From assembly GCA_023391625.1 (NCBI GenBank), contig JAEWAN010000034.1, positions 372,001-436,000 on the forward strand: a DNA stretch of 64,000 nucleotides, in the 5' to 3' direction. The stretch is from Bacteroidota bacterium (GTDB lineage: Bacteria > Bacteroidota > Bacteroidia > Bacteroidales > Paludibacteraceae). This document shows positions 19,174 to 26,745 of the stretch, piece by piece. The notes beneath the pieces are model-generated. The model was given only the letters and a program-made list of their open reading frames with translations, was not told where the DNA came from and made no database searches. A program made the translations under genes and the position numbers. The stretch's first letter is position 1. The number at the start of each line of letters is the position of its first letter.

Positions 19174-19276
19174 TAAATAATTAAACACGCTTTTTAATGC
19201 AATAATGCCGCTTATTCTGCGTTTTTGTATGATAATTACAGTTCAAAAAACAAGGTAAAAACCACAATTTTAAAAT

Positions 19277-19981
19277 ATGCAGTTTAAATCACTTGAAAAA
19301 TATATTTTAATTTTACTTTTTATACCCTTATCTGTTTCCCCTCTCAAAAGTCAGGGTAATCTTCCTTATGTAGATGACCGTGTGATCCACTTCGGTTTCC
19401 TACTGGGAACCAACCTGATGGATTTCGGTATGCAATTAAGCAATATGGAAATAGACGGAAAGGTTTACCAGGCACAAGTTTCAAACCTAACTCCCGGATT
19501 TTGCGCAGGTATTATTTCCGATCTGAGACTGAACAGATATTTCAACCTAAGGTTTACCCCCACAATCTATTTTGCAGAAAGACACATATCCTATCAGGCC
19601 ATAGGTGACACGAAAATAGAAACGGAAAGCGTTTTTTCCATTCCAATGGCTTTTCCGTTTTATATAAAATACAGCTCCGAAAGAGTAAAAAATTTCCGTC
19701 CATACCTGCTGGCTGGTGGAGGTGCTTACATAGACCTCGGGCGTGACCAGGAAAAGAATGTACTCTTAAAACCTTTTGACGGATATATTGAGTTCGGAGT
19801 AGGCTGTGACATTTATTTCCCGTTTTTTAAATTTGCTCCGGAATTGAAATTTGCATTAGGTTTTAATGATATGCTCGTACCTATGGCAGACCGTGGACAG
19901 GGTTTTATTGATCCTAAATTCACCAATTCCATATCCAAGCTTACCACACGATGGCTCACCCTGTCATTCAACTTTGAATAA
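19277..19981 (+). CDS. porT: PorT-like outer-membrane beta-barrel protein
   Basis: The 234 residues begin with an N-terminal signal peptide (hydrophobic ILILLFIPLSVSPL, cleavage likely near KSQG). The mature part starts NLPYVDDRVIHFGFLLGTN, a segment I associate with PorT, a barrel needed for type IX protein secretion in Bacteroidota. Alternating polar/hydrophobic strands follow (YFNLRFTPTIYFAERHISYQ, YEFGVGCDIYF-like stretches), and the protein ends WLTLSFNFE with a terminal aromatic, as usual for outer-membrane barrels. Length fits PorT. The general PorT/OmpW-like barrel call is firm; membership in the secretion machinery is inference, since no other type IX gene is in the window. Confidence 0.72.
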   Translation: MQFKSLEKYILILLFIPLSVSPLKSQGNLPYVDDRVIHFGFLLGTNLMDFGMQLSNMEIDGKVYQAQVSNLTPGFCAGIISDLRLNRYFNLRFTPTIYFAERHISYQAIGDTKIETESVFSIPMAFPFYIKYSSERVKNFRPYLLAGGGAYIDLGRDQEKNVLLKPFDGYIEFGVGCDIYFPFFKFAPELKFALGFNDMLVPMADRGQGFIDPKFTNSISKLTTRWLTLSFNFE

Positions 19982-19996
19982 CAAACTATTCATTAT

Positions 19997-20043
19997 AAAA
20001 AAGCAAGCGGGCAATAGAAAAACTACTGCCCGCTTGCTTTTTT
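19997..20043. terminator. Bidirectional terminator between convergent genes
   Basis: 17 bp perfect stem (core GCAAGCGGGCA with TGCCCGCTTGC), then an A/C mismatch and three more pairs. An A-run on the left and a T-run on the right allow function on both strands, for porT-like and for the acidic gene. Confidence 0.92.
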
Positions 20044-20056
20044 ATTACGTTATTCA

Positions 20057-20386
20057 TCAATCTTCATCATTATATATGCCTATGGATTTTCCATACTCAT
20101 ATTCACCATCCAAGATAAAACGAACTTCATCCTCCGTTATATTGATTTTATCTTTTTTGGCCGCCTTCAGAATATATTCATACATTTCTTCCTCGTCAAT
20201 ATTGGCTTCCTCTGCCGAATCTTCTTCAATGTATCCTTTTTCATCATAAAAATCATAGATCACATCCAGGATATAATCCACTTCATCTTCCTGAATTTTT
20301 TCACGCATTTCAGAAGGTAAATATTTAAGAATAAAAGCTACCGCTTCATCCTCATCATAAACTAATAAATCGTCTTCCTTTTTCAT
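20057..20386 (-). CDS. Conserved acidic protein of unknown function
   Basis: 109 residues from the ATG at 20386 (MKKEDDLLVYDEDEAVAFIL). It is very acidic, with Asp/Glu about one third of residues, and predicted mostly helical. Repeated short blocks such as DEDEAVAFILKYLP, DEVDYILDVIYDFYDEKGYI and DEVRFILDGEYEYGKS suggest three related helical units. No signal peptide or membrane segment. I do not recognise a named family. A longer frame from 20422 exists, but its extra codons carry no visible feature. It follows xseB by 75 bp and has a promoter of its own. Confidence 0.75.
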   Translation of the reverse strand: MKKEDDLLVYDEDEAVAFILKYLPSEMREKIQEDEVDYILDVIYDFYDEKGYIEEDSAEEANIDEEEMYEYILKAAKKDKINITEDEVRFILDGEYEYGKSIGIYNDED

Positions 20387-20442
20387 ATAATTCTGTTTTA
20401 ATAAAACGTCTAAATTAAACACACATTCCTTAGAGGAACATC

Positions 20443-20472
20443 CAAAGATAAAAGTTATTTTCTATTCCTCAA
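20443..20472 (-). promoter_or_regulatory. Promoter of the acidic protein gene
   Basis: Minus strand TTG at 20472-20470, 19 bp spacer, TATCTTTG at 20450-20443. It overlaps the end of xseB and lies 56 bp before ATG 20386. Confidence 0.65.
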
Positions 20473-20665
20473 CCGATTCCGAAATTATTTTTTCCAGGTC
20501 TTCATCCAGTTGATGCAACTTCTTTTTACAATAGGCCATCAATTCCGAAGCCCGCTTCACCTTTCCTGTTATTTCATCCATATCCACATTCTCGCTTTCC
20601 TCCAAAGAAAGCAGGATATTTTCCAATTCCTCTACTGCCTGAGTATATGATTTTATTTTTGTCAT
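20462..20665 (-). CDS. xseB: Exodeoxyribonuclease VII small subunit
   Basis: 67 residues. XseB partners several copies per XseA to form the single-strand-specific exonuclease VII. The sequence shows the family pattern: YTQAVEELENILLSLEESENVDMDEITGKVKRASELMAYCKKKL, a two-helix coiled hairpin with the conserved leucine spacing, then a short acidic tail. Length is normal. xseA, which usually lies directly upstream, is not here; the upstream neighbour is the ClC channel, 53 bp away. xseA presumably lies elsewhere in the genome (inference). Confidence 0.88.
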   Translation of the reverse strand: MTKIKSYTQAVEELENILLSLEESENVDMDEITGKVKRASELMAYCKKKLHQLDEDLEKIISESVEE

Positions 20666-20718
20666 TCTTTTACTAGTTATCTGATAAACCGTTTATTATA
20701 CTTATTCTACAACTCTTT

Positions 20719-22500
20719 TTATTCATCAGAAAAATGTACAAGCACATGTCTGTATGAATTAAATATTTTTGATTTTGAAACATAGCCAATATAATGTTTC
20801 TGGTCATCTACTACAGGTAGGTTCCATGCCCCGGTATCCTCAAAAATATCCATTACCTTTTCCATAGGCAAGTTCTGATTAATGGTAGCCGGTGGCGAAA
20901 TCATTAACTGCCTCACCGTAAAACGATTATACAATTCAGGACGGAACATAATATTACGCACTTCATCCAGCAGTACAACTCCTAACAAAACCCTGGAGTC
21001 AGGATCGACCACTGGAAATATATTCCGGTTCGAATGGGAAATAATCTTAACCAATCCCCCTAAGGTCATATTAGGCGATAGCTGTGTCAAATCTGTTTCA
21101 ATCACATTCTCCATTTTCAGTAAAGTCAAAACAGCTTTGTCTTTATGATGCGTCAATAACTCTCCCTTCTGGGCCAACCGCATAGCATACAAACTGTGAG
21201 GTTCAAACAACATGATTGTAATATATGACACTACCGAAACAATCATCAACGTCATAAATAAATTATATCCTCCCGTAAGCTCTGCAATCAGGAATATTCC
21301 GGTCAGCGGGGCATGCATAACACCGGACATCAATCCGGACATTCCAGCCAATGCGAAATTAGCTTCCGGAACAACAGCTCCAACAAGATTCAAAATACGG
21401 GCCACAATAATCCCCGTAAAGCAACCGACAAACAAAGAAGGAGCAAAGATACCTCCCACCCCTCCTGCTCCATTGGTAGCAGCAGAAGCAAAAATCTTAA
21501 ACAATACGATCAATATAAGGTAGGATGTAACAACCCACCCTAAGCTTGAATAATCGGCAAAGATACTGTGTTGTATCAAACTGGAAGTATTACCGTCTAA
21601 CAACGATTCTATGGAGTCATAACCTTCACCATACAAAGGAGGAAAAATAAACAACAGCAAGCTCAAAATAGCTCCGCCAACAGCCAGCTTAGCCCACGGA
21701 TTTTTTATACTTCTAAAAATGCCTTCCAACCAATTCATCCCCCGTGTAAAGTACAATGAAACCAACCCGCAAACAATGCCGAGAAGAATTAAAAAAGGAA
21801 TACGTTCTATTGCAAACGGTTCATAATCTGCCAGATGAAACAGGAAAGCATTCCCTGCAAAAATATAAGACAATGAAGTGGCTGTTACGGACGATATCAA
21901 CAAGGGAACGACCGATGTCATCGTCATGTCTATCATGAGCACTTCCAGCGTAAACACAAGCCCTGCGATAGGAGCTTTAAAAATACCGCCGATAGCGCCT
22001 GCCGCACCACATCCCACAAGCAACATCAATGTCTTCTGGTCCATTTTGAAAAACTTACCCAGGTTCGACCCTATCGCAGAACCCGTCAGCACAATAGGGG
22101 CTTCCGCTCCGACTGATCCCCCAAATCCGATTGTGATGGAACTACCGACCAATGAAGTCCAGACATTATGTAATTTAAGAATACTTTTTCGTTGGGAAAT
22201 GGCATACAATATACGTGTGATACCATGGCTTATGTTATCCTTAACAATATAACGCACAAACATAGAAGTGATGGCAATCCCTACGATAGGAAACACCAGA
22301 TACCAGTAATTTACATCCCCGGAATTATTAAAAGTATTCGTAAGGAATTGCTGGATCAAATGGATAACAGTTTTAAGAATATAAGCTGCCACTGAGGACA
22401 AAATCCCCACGACGAAGCTTAACATGATGATAAAATGGCGTTGCTGAATATGCGCTTCACGCCAGGCTATCATTTTTAAATACCAGTTTTGTCTATGCAT
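20719..22500 (-). CDS. ClC-family chloride channel or H+/Cl- antiporter with CBS domains
   Basis: Inner-membrane protein of 593 residues. The ClC core of about 430 residues has the selectivity motifs GFGGSVGAEAPIVLTG (helix N-terminus with the gating glutamate) and GGVGGIFAPSLFVGCFTG, plus GAAGAIGGIFKAPIAGLVFTLEV. The C-terminal about 140 residues form two CBS domains (LTQLSPNMTLGGLVKII and LMISPPATINQNLPMEKVMDIF ... WNLPVVDDQKHYIGYVSKSKIF), which usually bind adenine nucleotides and regulate transport. Channel versus exchanger cannot be decided from sequence alone. It lies in the minus-strand run between the sugar-phosphate transferase and xseB. Confidence 0.94.
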   Translation of the reverse strand: MHRQNWYLKMIAWREAHIQQRHFIIMLSFVVGILSSVAAYILKTVIHLIQQFLTNTFNNSGDVNYWYLVFPIVGIAITSMFVRYIVKDNISHGITRILYAISQRKSILKLHNVWTSLVGSSITIGFGGSVGAEAPIVLTGSAIGSNLGKFFKMDQKTLMLLVGCGAAGAIGGIFKAPIAGLVFTLEVLMIDMTMTSVVPLLISSVTATSLSYIFAGNAFLFHLADYEPFAIERIPFLILLGIVCGLVSLYFTRGMNWLEGIFRSIKNPWAKLAVGGAILSLLLFIFPPLYGEGYDSIESLLDGNTSSLIQHSIFADYSSLGWVVTSYLILIVLFKIFASAATNGAGGVGGIFAPSLFVGCFTGIIVARILNLVGAVVPEANFALAGMSGLMSGVMHAPLTGIFLIAELTGGYNLFMTLMIVSVVSYITIMLFEPHSLYAMRLAQKGELLTHHKDKAVLTLLKMENVIETDLTQLSPNMTLGGLVKIISHSNRNIFPVVDPDSRVLLGVVLLDEVRNIMFRPELYNRFTVRQLMISPPATINQNLPMEKVMDIFEDTGAWNLPVVDDQKHYIGYVSKSKIFNSYRHVLVHFSDE

Positions 22501-22593
22501 GATTCTATATATAAACGTAAAGATACAGAATAATGTGTTTCATTCAGGTAATTAGATTTTTCGGGAAAAATGTTTATTTCATCAGGAATGCAA

Positions 22594-23991
22594 TTACATT
22601 CCTTTCCCTTTAAAAATCACTTCTATTGTATACAAAAGTATTTTCACATCTGTAGTCAATGACATATTTTCCATATAAATAATATCATAATTCAGACGTT
22701 CCACCATCTTATCCAAGGTATCTGTATATCCCACGCGAATAGGCCCCCATGAAGTAAGTCCCGGGCGTATTTTATATATCAAACAATAATATGGTGCTCT
22801 CTCTGTAATTTGTTTAATATAATATTCCCTTTCCGGACGAGGCCCAACCAGACTCATTTCTCCTTTCAGTACATTCCAGAATTGAGGCAATTCGTCCAAC
22901 CTGTACTTACGAAGCACCCTTCCCACAGACGTTATACGGCTGTCATTCGGATTACTCAACTGTGGTACTCCCTTTTCTGCATCTACGTACATAGTACGGA
23001 ATTTCAAGATATTAAAAGGACGCCCATAACGGCCTATACGCTCCTGCCGGAAAAACACTGTTCCCCGGGAGTTTATCTTTATACAAACAGCCAAAAACAA
23101 AAATAGCGGCAACAGCAATAATAAAGAAACTGCCGAAAGCAAGATGTCAAAAAAGCGCTTTACACAAGCTTCCCAATCACGCATAGGAAATTCGCTGATA
23201 TTAATCATCGGAGTTGTTCTCAACTCATTAGTCTTAACCCCTCCTATCAATATCTCATAAATGCCCGGTGTAAAACGTACATTTACGTGATAAGAATACA
23301 ATGCATTAATCAGTGAAAACAGCTTTTTCTCATCATTATCATCCAGAGCTATTATAATTTCATCTATATGATTCTTTCTTATTACCGCTTCCAACTGTGC
23401 TACCGTACCTAAAACCGTATCTGAAGAATTGGCATGTTTATTTTCTGATATATAACCAATTAATATATTTCGCTTCAACTCTTTCTTTAAATCTTCCGCC
23501 ACCTTACGAGCATTATCTCCCGTTCCAATTATAGCCGTCCGGACAGCCCAATGTCCGGATTTATACTTACTCTTTACAACAAGACATATAACTGCACGGA
23601 ATATAAAAGTGATTACAAATAAAATTCCGAACAAAACCAGTAAAGAATAATAATAAAAATGATAGGATACTACTATATCATCCAGCAAAAGAGCAAAAAA
23701 TATGGCTATAGAGATAATCAGGGATGCAACAAAGGTCGTTGAAAAGATTTTCAACAGCTTATGATTTTGAGGATTTAAATAAATACCGGAAAGATAATGT
23801 ATAAACAAGCAACAAAACGGGAAAACCAACAAACTGGAATAAAAATTATAATTGGGAACAAATACATATACCCCATCAAAGAAACTGGCATCATTAACCA
23901 TTTTTCTGAAATACATGAATATTACCCACGTTATCAATGCCGCAAGCACATCAAAGGCCATGTATACCGATCTCAATCGCTTTTTATTCAT
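22594..23991 (-). CDS. Polyprenyl-phosphate hexose-1-phosphate transferase (WcaJ/WbaP type)
   Basis: Initiates surface polysaccharide by moving a sugar phosphate onto undecaprenyl phosphate at the inner membrane. The 465 residues comprise about four N-terminal membrane helices, a soluble CoA-binding-like Rossmann region (TAIIGTGDNARKVAEDL), a further membrane helix (LLLLLPLFLFLAVCIKI) and the C-terminal bacterial sugar transferase domain: FFRQERIGRYGRPFNILKFRTM, SVGRVLRKYRLDELPQFWNVLKGEMSLVGPRPE and RPGLTSWGPIRVGY. The acidic pair after LRKYR and the LVGPRPE motif are the family catalytic signature. No polysaccharide cluster surrounds it. It begins 14 bp after the Sua5/YrdC gene ends, so the two are probably co-transcribed. 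Confidence 0.94.
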   Translation of the reverse strand: MNKKRLRSVYMAFDVLAALITWVIFMYFRKMVNDASFFDGVYVFVPNYNFYSSLLVFPFCCLFIHYLSGIYLNPQNHKLLKIFSTTFVASLIISIAIFFALLLDDIVVSYHFYYYSLLVLFGILFVITFIFRAVICLVVKSKYKSGHWAVRTAIIGTGDNARKVAEDLKKELKRNILIGYISENKHANSSDTVLGTVAQLEAVIRKNHIDEIIIALDDNDEKKLFSLINALYSYHVNVRFTPGIYEILIGGVKTNELRTTPMINISEFPMRDWEACVKRFFDILLSAVSLLLLLPLFLFLAVCIKINSRGTVFFRQERIGRYGRPFNILKFRTMYVDAEKGVPQLSNPNDSRITSVGRVLRKYRLDELPQFWNVLKGEMSLVGPRPEREYYIKQITERAPYYCLIYKIRPGLTSWGPIRVGYTDTLDKMVERLNYDIIYMENMSLTTDVKILLYTIEVIFKGKGM

Positions 23992-24005
23992 GTCATTTAT
24001 TCCTT

Positions 24006-24587
24006 CTATTTTCTCAATATATGGAATACGTTACCAGCCTCCAGCTTAATGATAGAAGAAGGAGCAGGAAGGGTTAACTCGTCCTGCCTGTATTGAACAA
24101 TATAATCGACACTGTTTTTTATTTCCTCACTGATCTGGGAAAAATTCTGAGGAGTAGGCTCACCGCTGATATTGGCAGAAGATGAAACAATAGGCTTCCG
24201 GAAACGTTCACAAAGTTTCTTCGAAAAAGTTTCATTTGTCACTCTGATACCGATAGAGCCATCAGAAGCTATAAGATTTTCAGCTAAATTTTTTCCCTGA
24301 GGATAAATAATGGTAATGGGTTTCTCACTAAGTTCAATCAAATCCCAGGCCATATCAGGAATTTCTTCCACATAAGCCTGCAGTTTGGCCGTACTATCCA
24401 GCAAAACAAGCATGGACTTGGTGTCCATACGCCTTTTTATTTCATAAACCCGTTTCACCGCTTCCGGATTCGTAGCATCACAACCTATTCCCCACACCGT
24501 ATCCGTAGGATACAATATCACTCCTCCTGACTGCAATACCTCAACCGTGTGTTTTAATTCTGCGTTGATATCCATATTTACACCCAT
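24006..24587 (-). CDS. L-threonylcarbamoyladenylate synthase (Sua5/YciO/YrdC family)
   Basis: Makes the intermediate for the t6A modification at position 37 of ANN-decoding tRNAs. The 193 residues match the YrdC/TsaC fold: GGVILYPTDTVWGIGCDATN at the nucleotide-binding start, KRRMDTKSMLVLL, ITIIYPQGKN, GSIGIRVTNETFSKKLCERF and PIVSSSANISGEPTP. It lacks the C-terminal Sua5 domain, so it is the short form. Translation could also begin at 24575 (MDINAEL). It is followed 14 bp later by the sugar transferase gene. Confidence 0.93.
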   Translation of the reverse strand: MGVNMDINAELKHTVEVLQSGGVILYPTDTVWGIGCDATNPEAVKRVYEIKRRMDTKSMLVLLDSTAKLQAYVEEIPDMAWDLIELSEKPITIIYPQGKNLAENLIASDGSIGIRVTNETFSKKLCERFRKPIVSSSANISGEPTPQNFSQISEEIKNSVDYIVQYRQDELTLPAPSSIIKLEAGNVFHILRK

Positions 24588-24632
24588 TATAAACTCCTAA
24601 AAACAGGGAATATTATTCTCTTTATAAAAATG

Positions 24633-24640
24633 CAAATATA
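24633..24640 (-). promoter_or_regulatory. -7 element of the Sua5/YrdC gene
   Basis: Minus strand TATATTTG, matching TAnnTTTG, 45 bp before ATG 24587. No -33 element is recognisable. Confidence 0.5.
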
Positions 24641-24769
24641 GCGAAAAATAAGTAAGGATTTATTTAAAACATTTAGTATATTTTCAGTACAAGGTATTTT
24701 GCCTGAATGACAGTTCTTTTGGTCTTTGAAAGAACCAAGAAAGAGCTGCGAACAACAAATATACAAGTC

Positions 24770-25708
24770 CTATTGCAACTTTCTTTTCTTTAATGGCAGT
24801 TTAGGGAACAACTTCCGGAAACGGACAAGATAGGTAGTTATATTTCCACCGGCTATAATAAAAGTTACAGCCAGAATTATCATCGTGATACCGCATCCCA
24901 ACCGCAAAGTCAATGACTCACCAAATACCATAACCCCGAAGAAAACCGCTGTCAACGGCTCCAAAGCTCCTAAAATGGCCGTTGGCGTAGAACCGATGTA
25001 TTGAATGGCCTGTGTGGTACAAAGAAAAGACATAGCAGTAGGAAACACTGCCAGGGCTATCAGGTTACCCCATAAATACCATGTATCAACAACATGAAGG
25101 CTTTTCCCGAAATCCACACGGACTAAAAACAGAGTCAATCCGAAAAGCAAGATATAAAAAGTCAATTTAAGAGTAGCCACATTTTTCAAAACCGACTGAT
25201 TCACACCGACAATGTATATGGCATAAGAAAGAGCAGATACAAGCACCAAAAGAATACCCGTCATACTAAGTGTTGTTCCGTCACTACCTTTATAAAGCAG
25301 CCCAATGCCCCCCAATGCCAGTAAGATACACAAAACCGTTTGCAGTGTCAATTTCTCTTTAAAAACCACAGCCATAATCAATGCAACGATGATCGGATAA
25401 ACAAACAGCAAGGTTGAGGCAATGCCCGCCTCCATATAATTATAACTCAAAAATAAAGTCAGAGAAGAAAGTGAAACAAGCAATCCCATAATCATCAAAG
25501 GAAATACCTCTTTCCGCTGCAATTTAAAATTCCGCCCCCTCGCCTTCAGCATAATGCCTAACACCGGTATCGCAAACAAATACCTGAAAAAAAGGACTGA
25601 ATCCGGATCCATTCCCGCTTTATACAGCGGAAGGGCAAACAAAGGGTTCATACCATAAGTAGCAGCAGCCAGAGCCCCTAAAATATATCCTTTTACCTTT
25701 ACATTCAT
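24770..25708 (-). CDS. EamA/DMT-family transporter
   Basis: Inner-membrane permease of 312 residues with ten predicted helices in two EamA repeats. The first starts GALAAATYGMNPLFALPLYKAGMD; the second starts at about LVLVSALSYAIYIVGVNQSVL. Hallmarks are ATLLFVYPIIVALIMAVVFKEKLT and the second-half equivalent AILGALEPLTAVFFGVMVFGESLT, each ending in a GE/KE-type turn. Members export amino acids, metabolites or nucleotide sugars; no substrate can be named. It diverges from the LysE-type gene. Confidence 0.88.
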   Translation of the reverse strand: MNVKVKGYILGALAAATYGMNPLFALPLYKAGMDPDSVLFFRYLFAIPVLGIMLKARGRNFKLQRKEVFPLMIMGLLVSLSSLTLFLSYNYMEAGIASTLLFVYPIIVALIMAVVFKEKLTLQTVLCILLALGGIGLLYKGSDGTTLSMTGILLVLVSALSYAIYIVGVNQSVLKNVATLKLTFYILLFGLTLFLVRVDFGKSLHVVDTWYLWGNLIALAVFPTAMSFLCTTQAIQYIGSTPTAILGALEPLTAVFFGVMVFGESLTLRLGCGITMIILAVTFIIAGGNITTYLVRFRKLFPKLPLKKRKLQ

Positions 25709-25727
25709 AACCTCTGAATTTTGGAGT

Positions 25728-25735
25728 CAAAAGTA
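25728..25735 (-). promoter_or_regulatory. -7 element of the DMT transporter gene
   Basis: Minus strand TACTTTTG, a TAnnTTTG match, 19 bp upstream of ATG 25708. The -33 half is not evident. Confidence 0.45.
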
Positions 25736-25816
25736 ATATTTTTTACGCATTTTCATTTCTATCCAATCTTAAATCATAAACAGATGATAAGTTATACAAC
25801 GAAGATAGCCCAGGAG

Positions 25817-25847
25817 TTTGCTACTAATCACAAAAAAACTATCTTTG
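25817..25847 (+). promoter_or_regulatory. Promoter of the LysE-type transporter gene
   Basis: TTTG at 25817-25820, 19 bp spacer, TATCTTTG at 25840-25847: the full consensus. It covers the start of the longer frame and so supports ATG 25881. Confidence 0.75.
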
Positions 25848-25880
25848 CAATATCGTTGCAGCAATGCAAATACGGTAAAA

Positions 25881-26513
25881 ATGGATGGTATGCTTGATCT
25901 TATCTTTAAAGGAATAATTATCGGACTCTGTATATCCGTACCGTTAGGACCTATCGGGATGCTTTGTGTACAGCGTACCCTCACTCGTGGCCGTAAATAC
26001 GGTATAGCTACCGGCTTAGGGGCTACTACTTCTGATTTAGTATATACACTAATCACTTTATTTTTTCTGCGTTTTGTAATAGGATTCATTGAGGAACACC
26101 AGTTCATTTTCCAATTAGTAGGAGCTATCATCGTTATCATATTCGGTTATTTTATTTTTAAAAGCCGCCCGTCAACACAACCGCAACCGGACGACCGCTC
26201 CAAACACAGTGTAATAAGCGACTTTTTCTCTGCTTTTGGTCTCACGTTTTCCAATCCTCTGATTATTTTTATCCTGATGGCTTTATTTGCACGGTTTGAC
26301 TTTATTGCAGACAAAAGCCCGGCAAGCATTTACCTGATAGGAATCGGTTCTATATTAGTAGGAGCTTTTCTCTGGTGGTGTCTGCTTACATACCTTGTCA
26401 GCCACTTCACCGAAAAGCTGAGCATGAGAGGTTTGAGGTTAATCAACATTATTATGGGAAGTCTTATTATGGTAAGCGGATGCGCCGGATTCATTATGAC
26501 TTTATTCAAATAG
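25881..26513 (+). CDS. LysE-family exporter
   Basis: Inner-membrane protein of 210 residues with six likely helices. It opens MDGMLDLIFKGIIIGLCISVPLGPIGMLCVQRTLTRGRKYG, the characteristic first helix and loop of LysE/RhtB exporters (SVPLGPIGMLCVQRTL). It then has GLGATTSDLVYTLITLFFL, a hydrophilic linker after FGYFIFKSRP, and the second half FGLTFSNPLIIFILMALFA. Family members export amino acids; the substrate is not predictable. The start was moved from 25818 to 25881 because a full promoter overlaps the longer form. Confidence 0.88.
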   Translation: MDGMLDLIFKGIIIGLCISVPLGPIGMLCVQRTLTRGRKYGIATGLGATTSDLVYTLITLFFLRFVIGFIEEHQFIFQLVGAIIVIIFGYFIFKSRPSTQPQPDDRSKHSVISDFFSAFGLTFSNPLIIFILMALFARFDFIADKSPASIYLIGIGSILVGAFLWWCLLTYLVSHFTEKLSMRGLRLINIIMGSLIMVSGCAGFIMTLFK

Positions 26514-26712
26514 AAAGAAGTGGCCTTTCACACACCACCCCTCCCCATAATCATTTCAAATCTTTCACCCCGGTCTCCCTCCCTTTCCCTTACACAAATC
26601 AAAAATCCGGAAAGCAAAACTGTTTTCAGGCAAATGGAAATATCTGTTTTTATACACTTCTTATTTTTTGCTATTTATACCGGAATTATTCCTTATTCAA
26701 ATAAGGTTTATT

Positions 26713-26720
26713 TATCTTTG
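26713..26720 (+). promoter_or_regulatory. -7 element of the receiver/ATP-grasp gene
   Basis: TATCTTTG, a perfect TAnnTTTG, 25 bp before the ATG at 26746. No clear -33. Confidence 0.55.
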
Positions 26721-26745
26721 TGATTGAATTAATAATTATATATAA

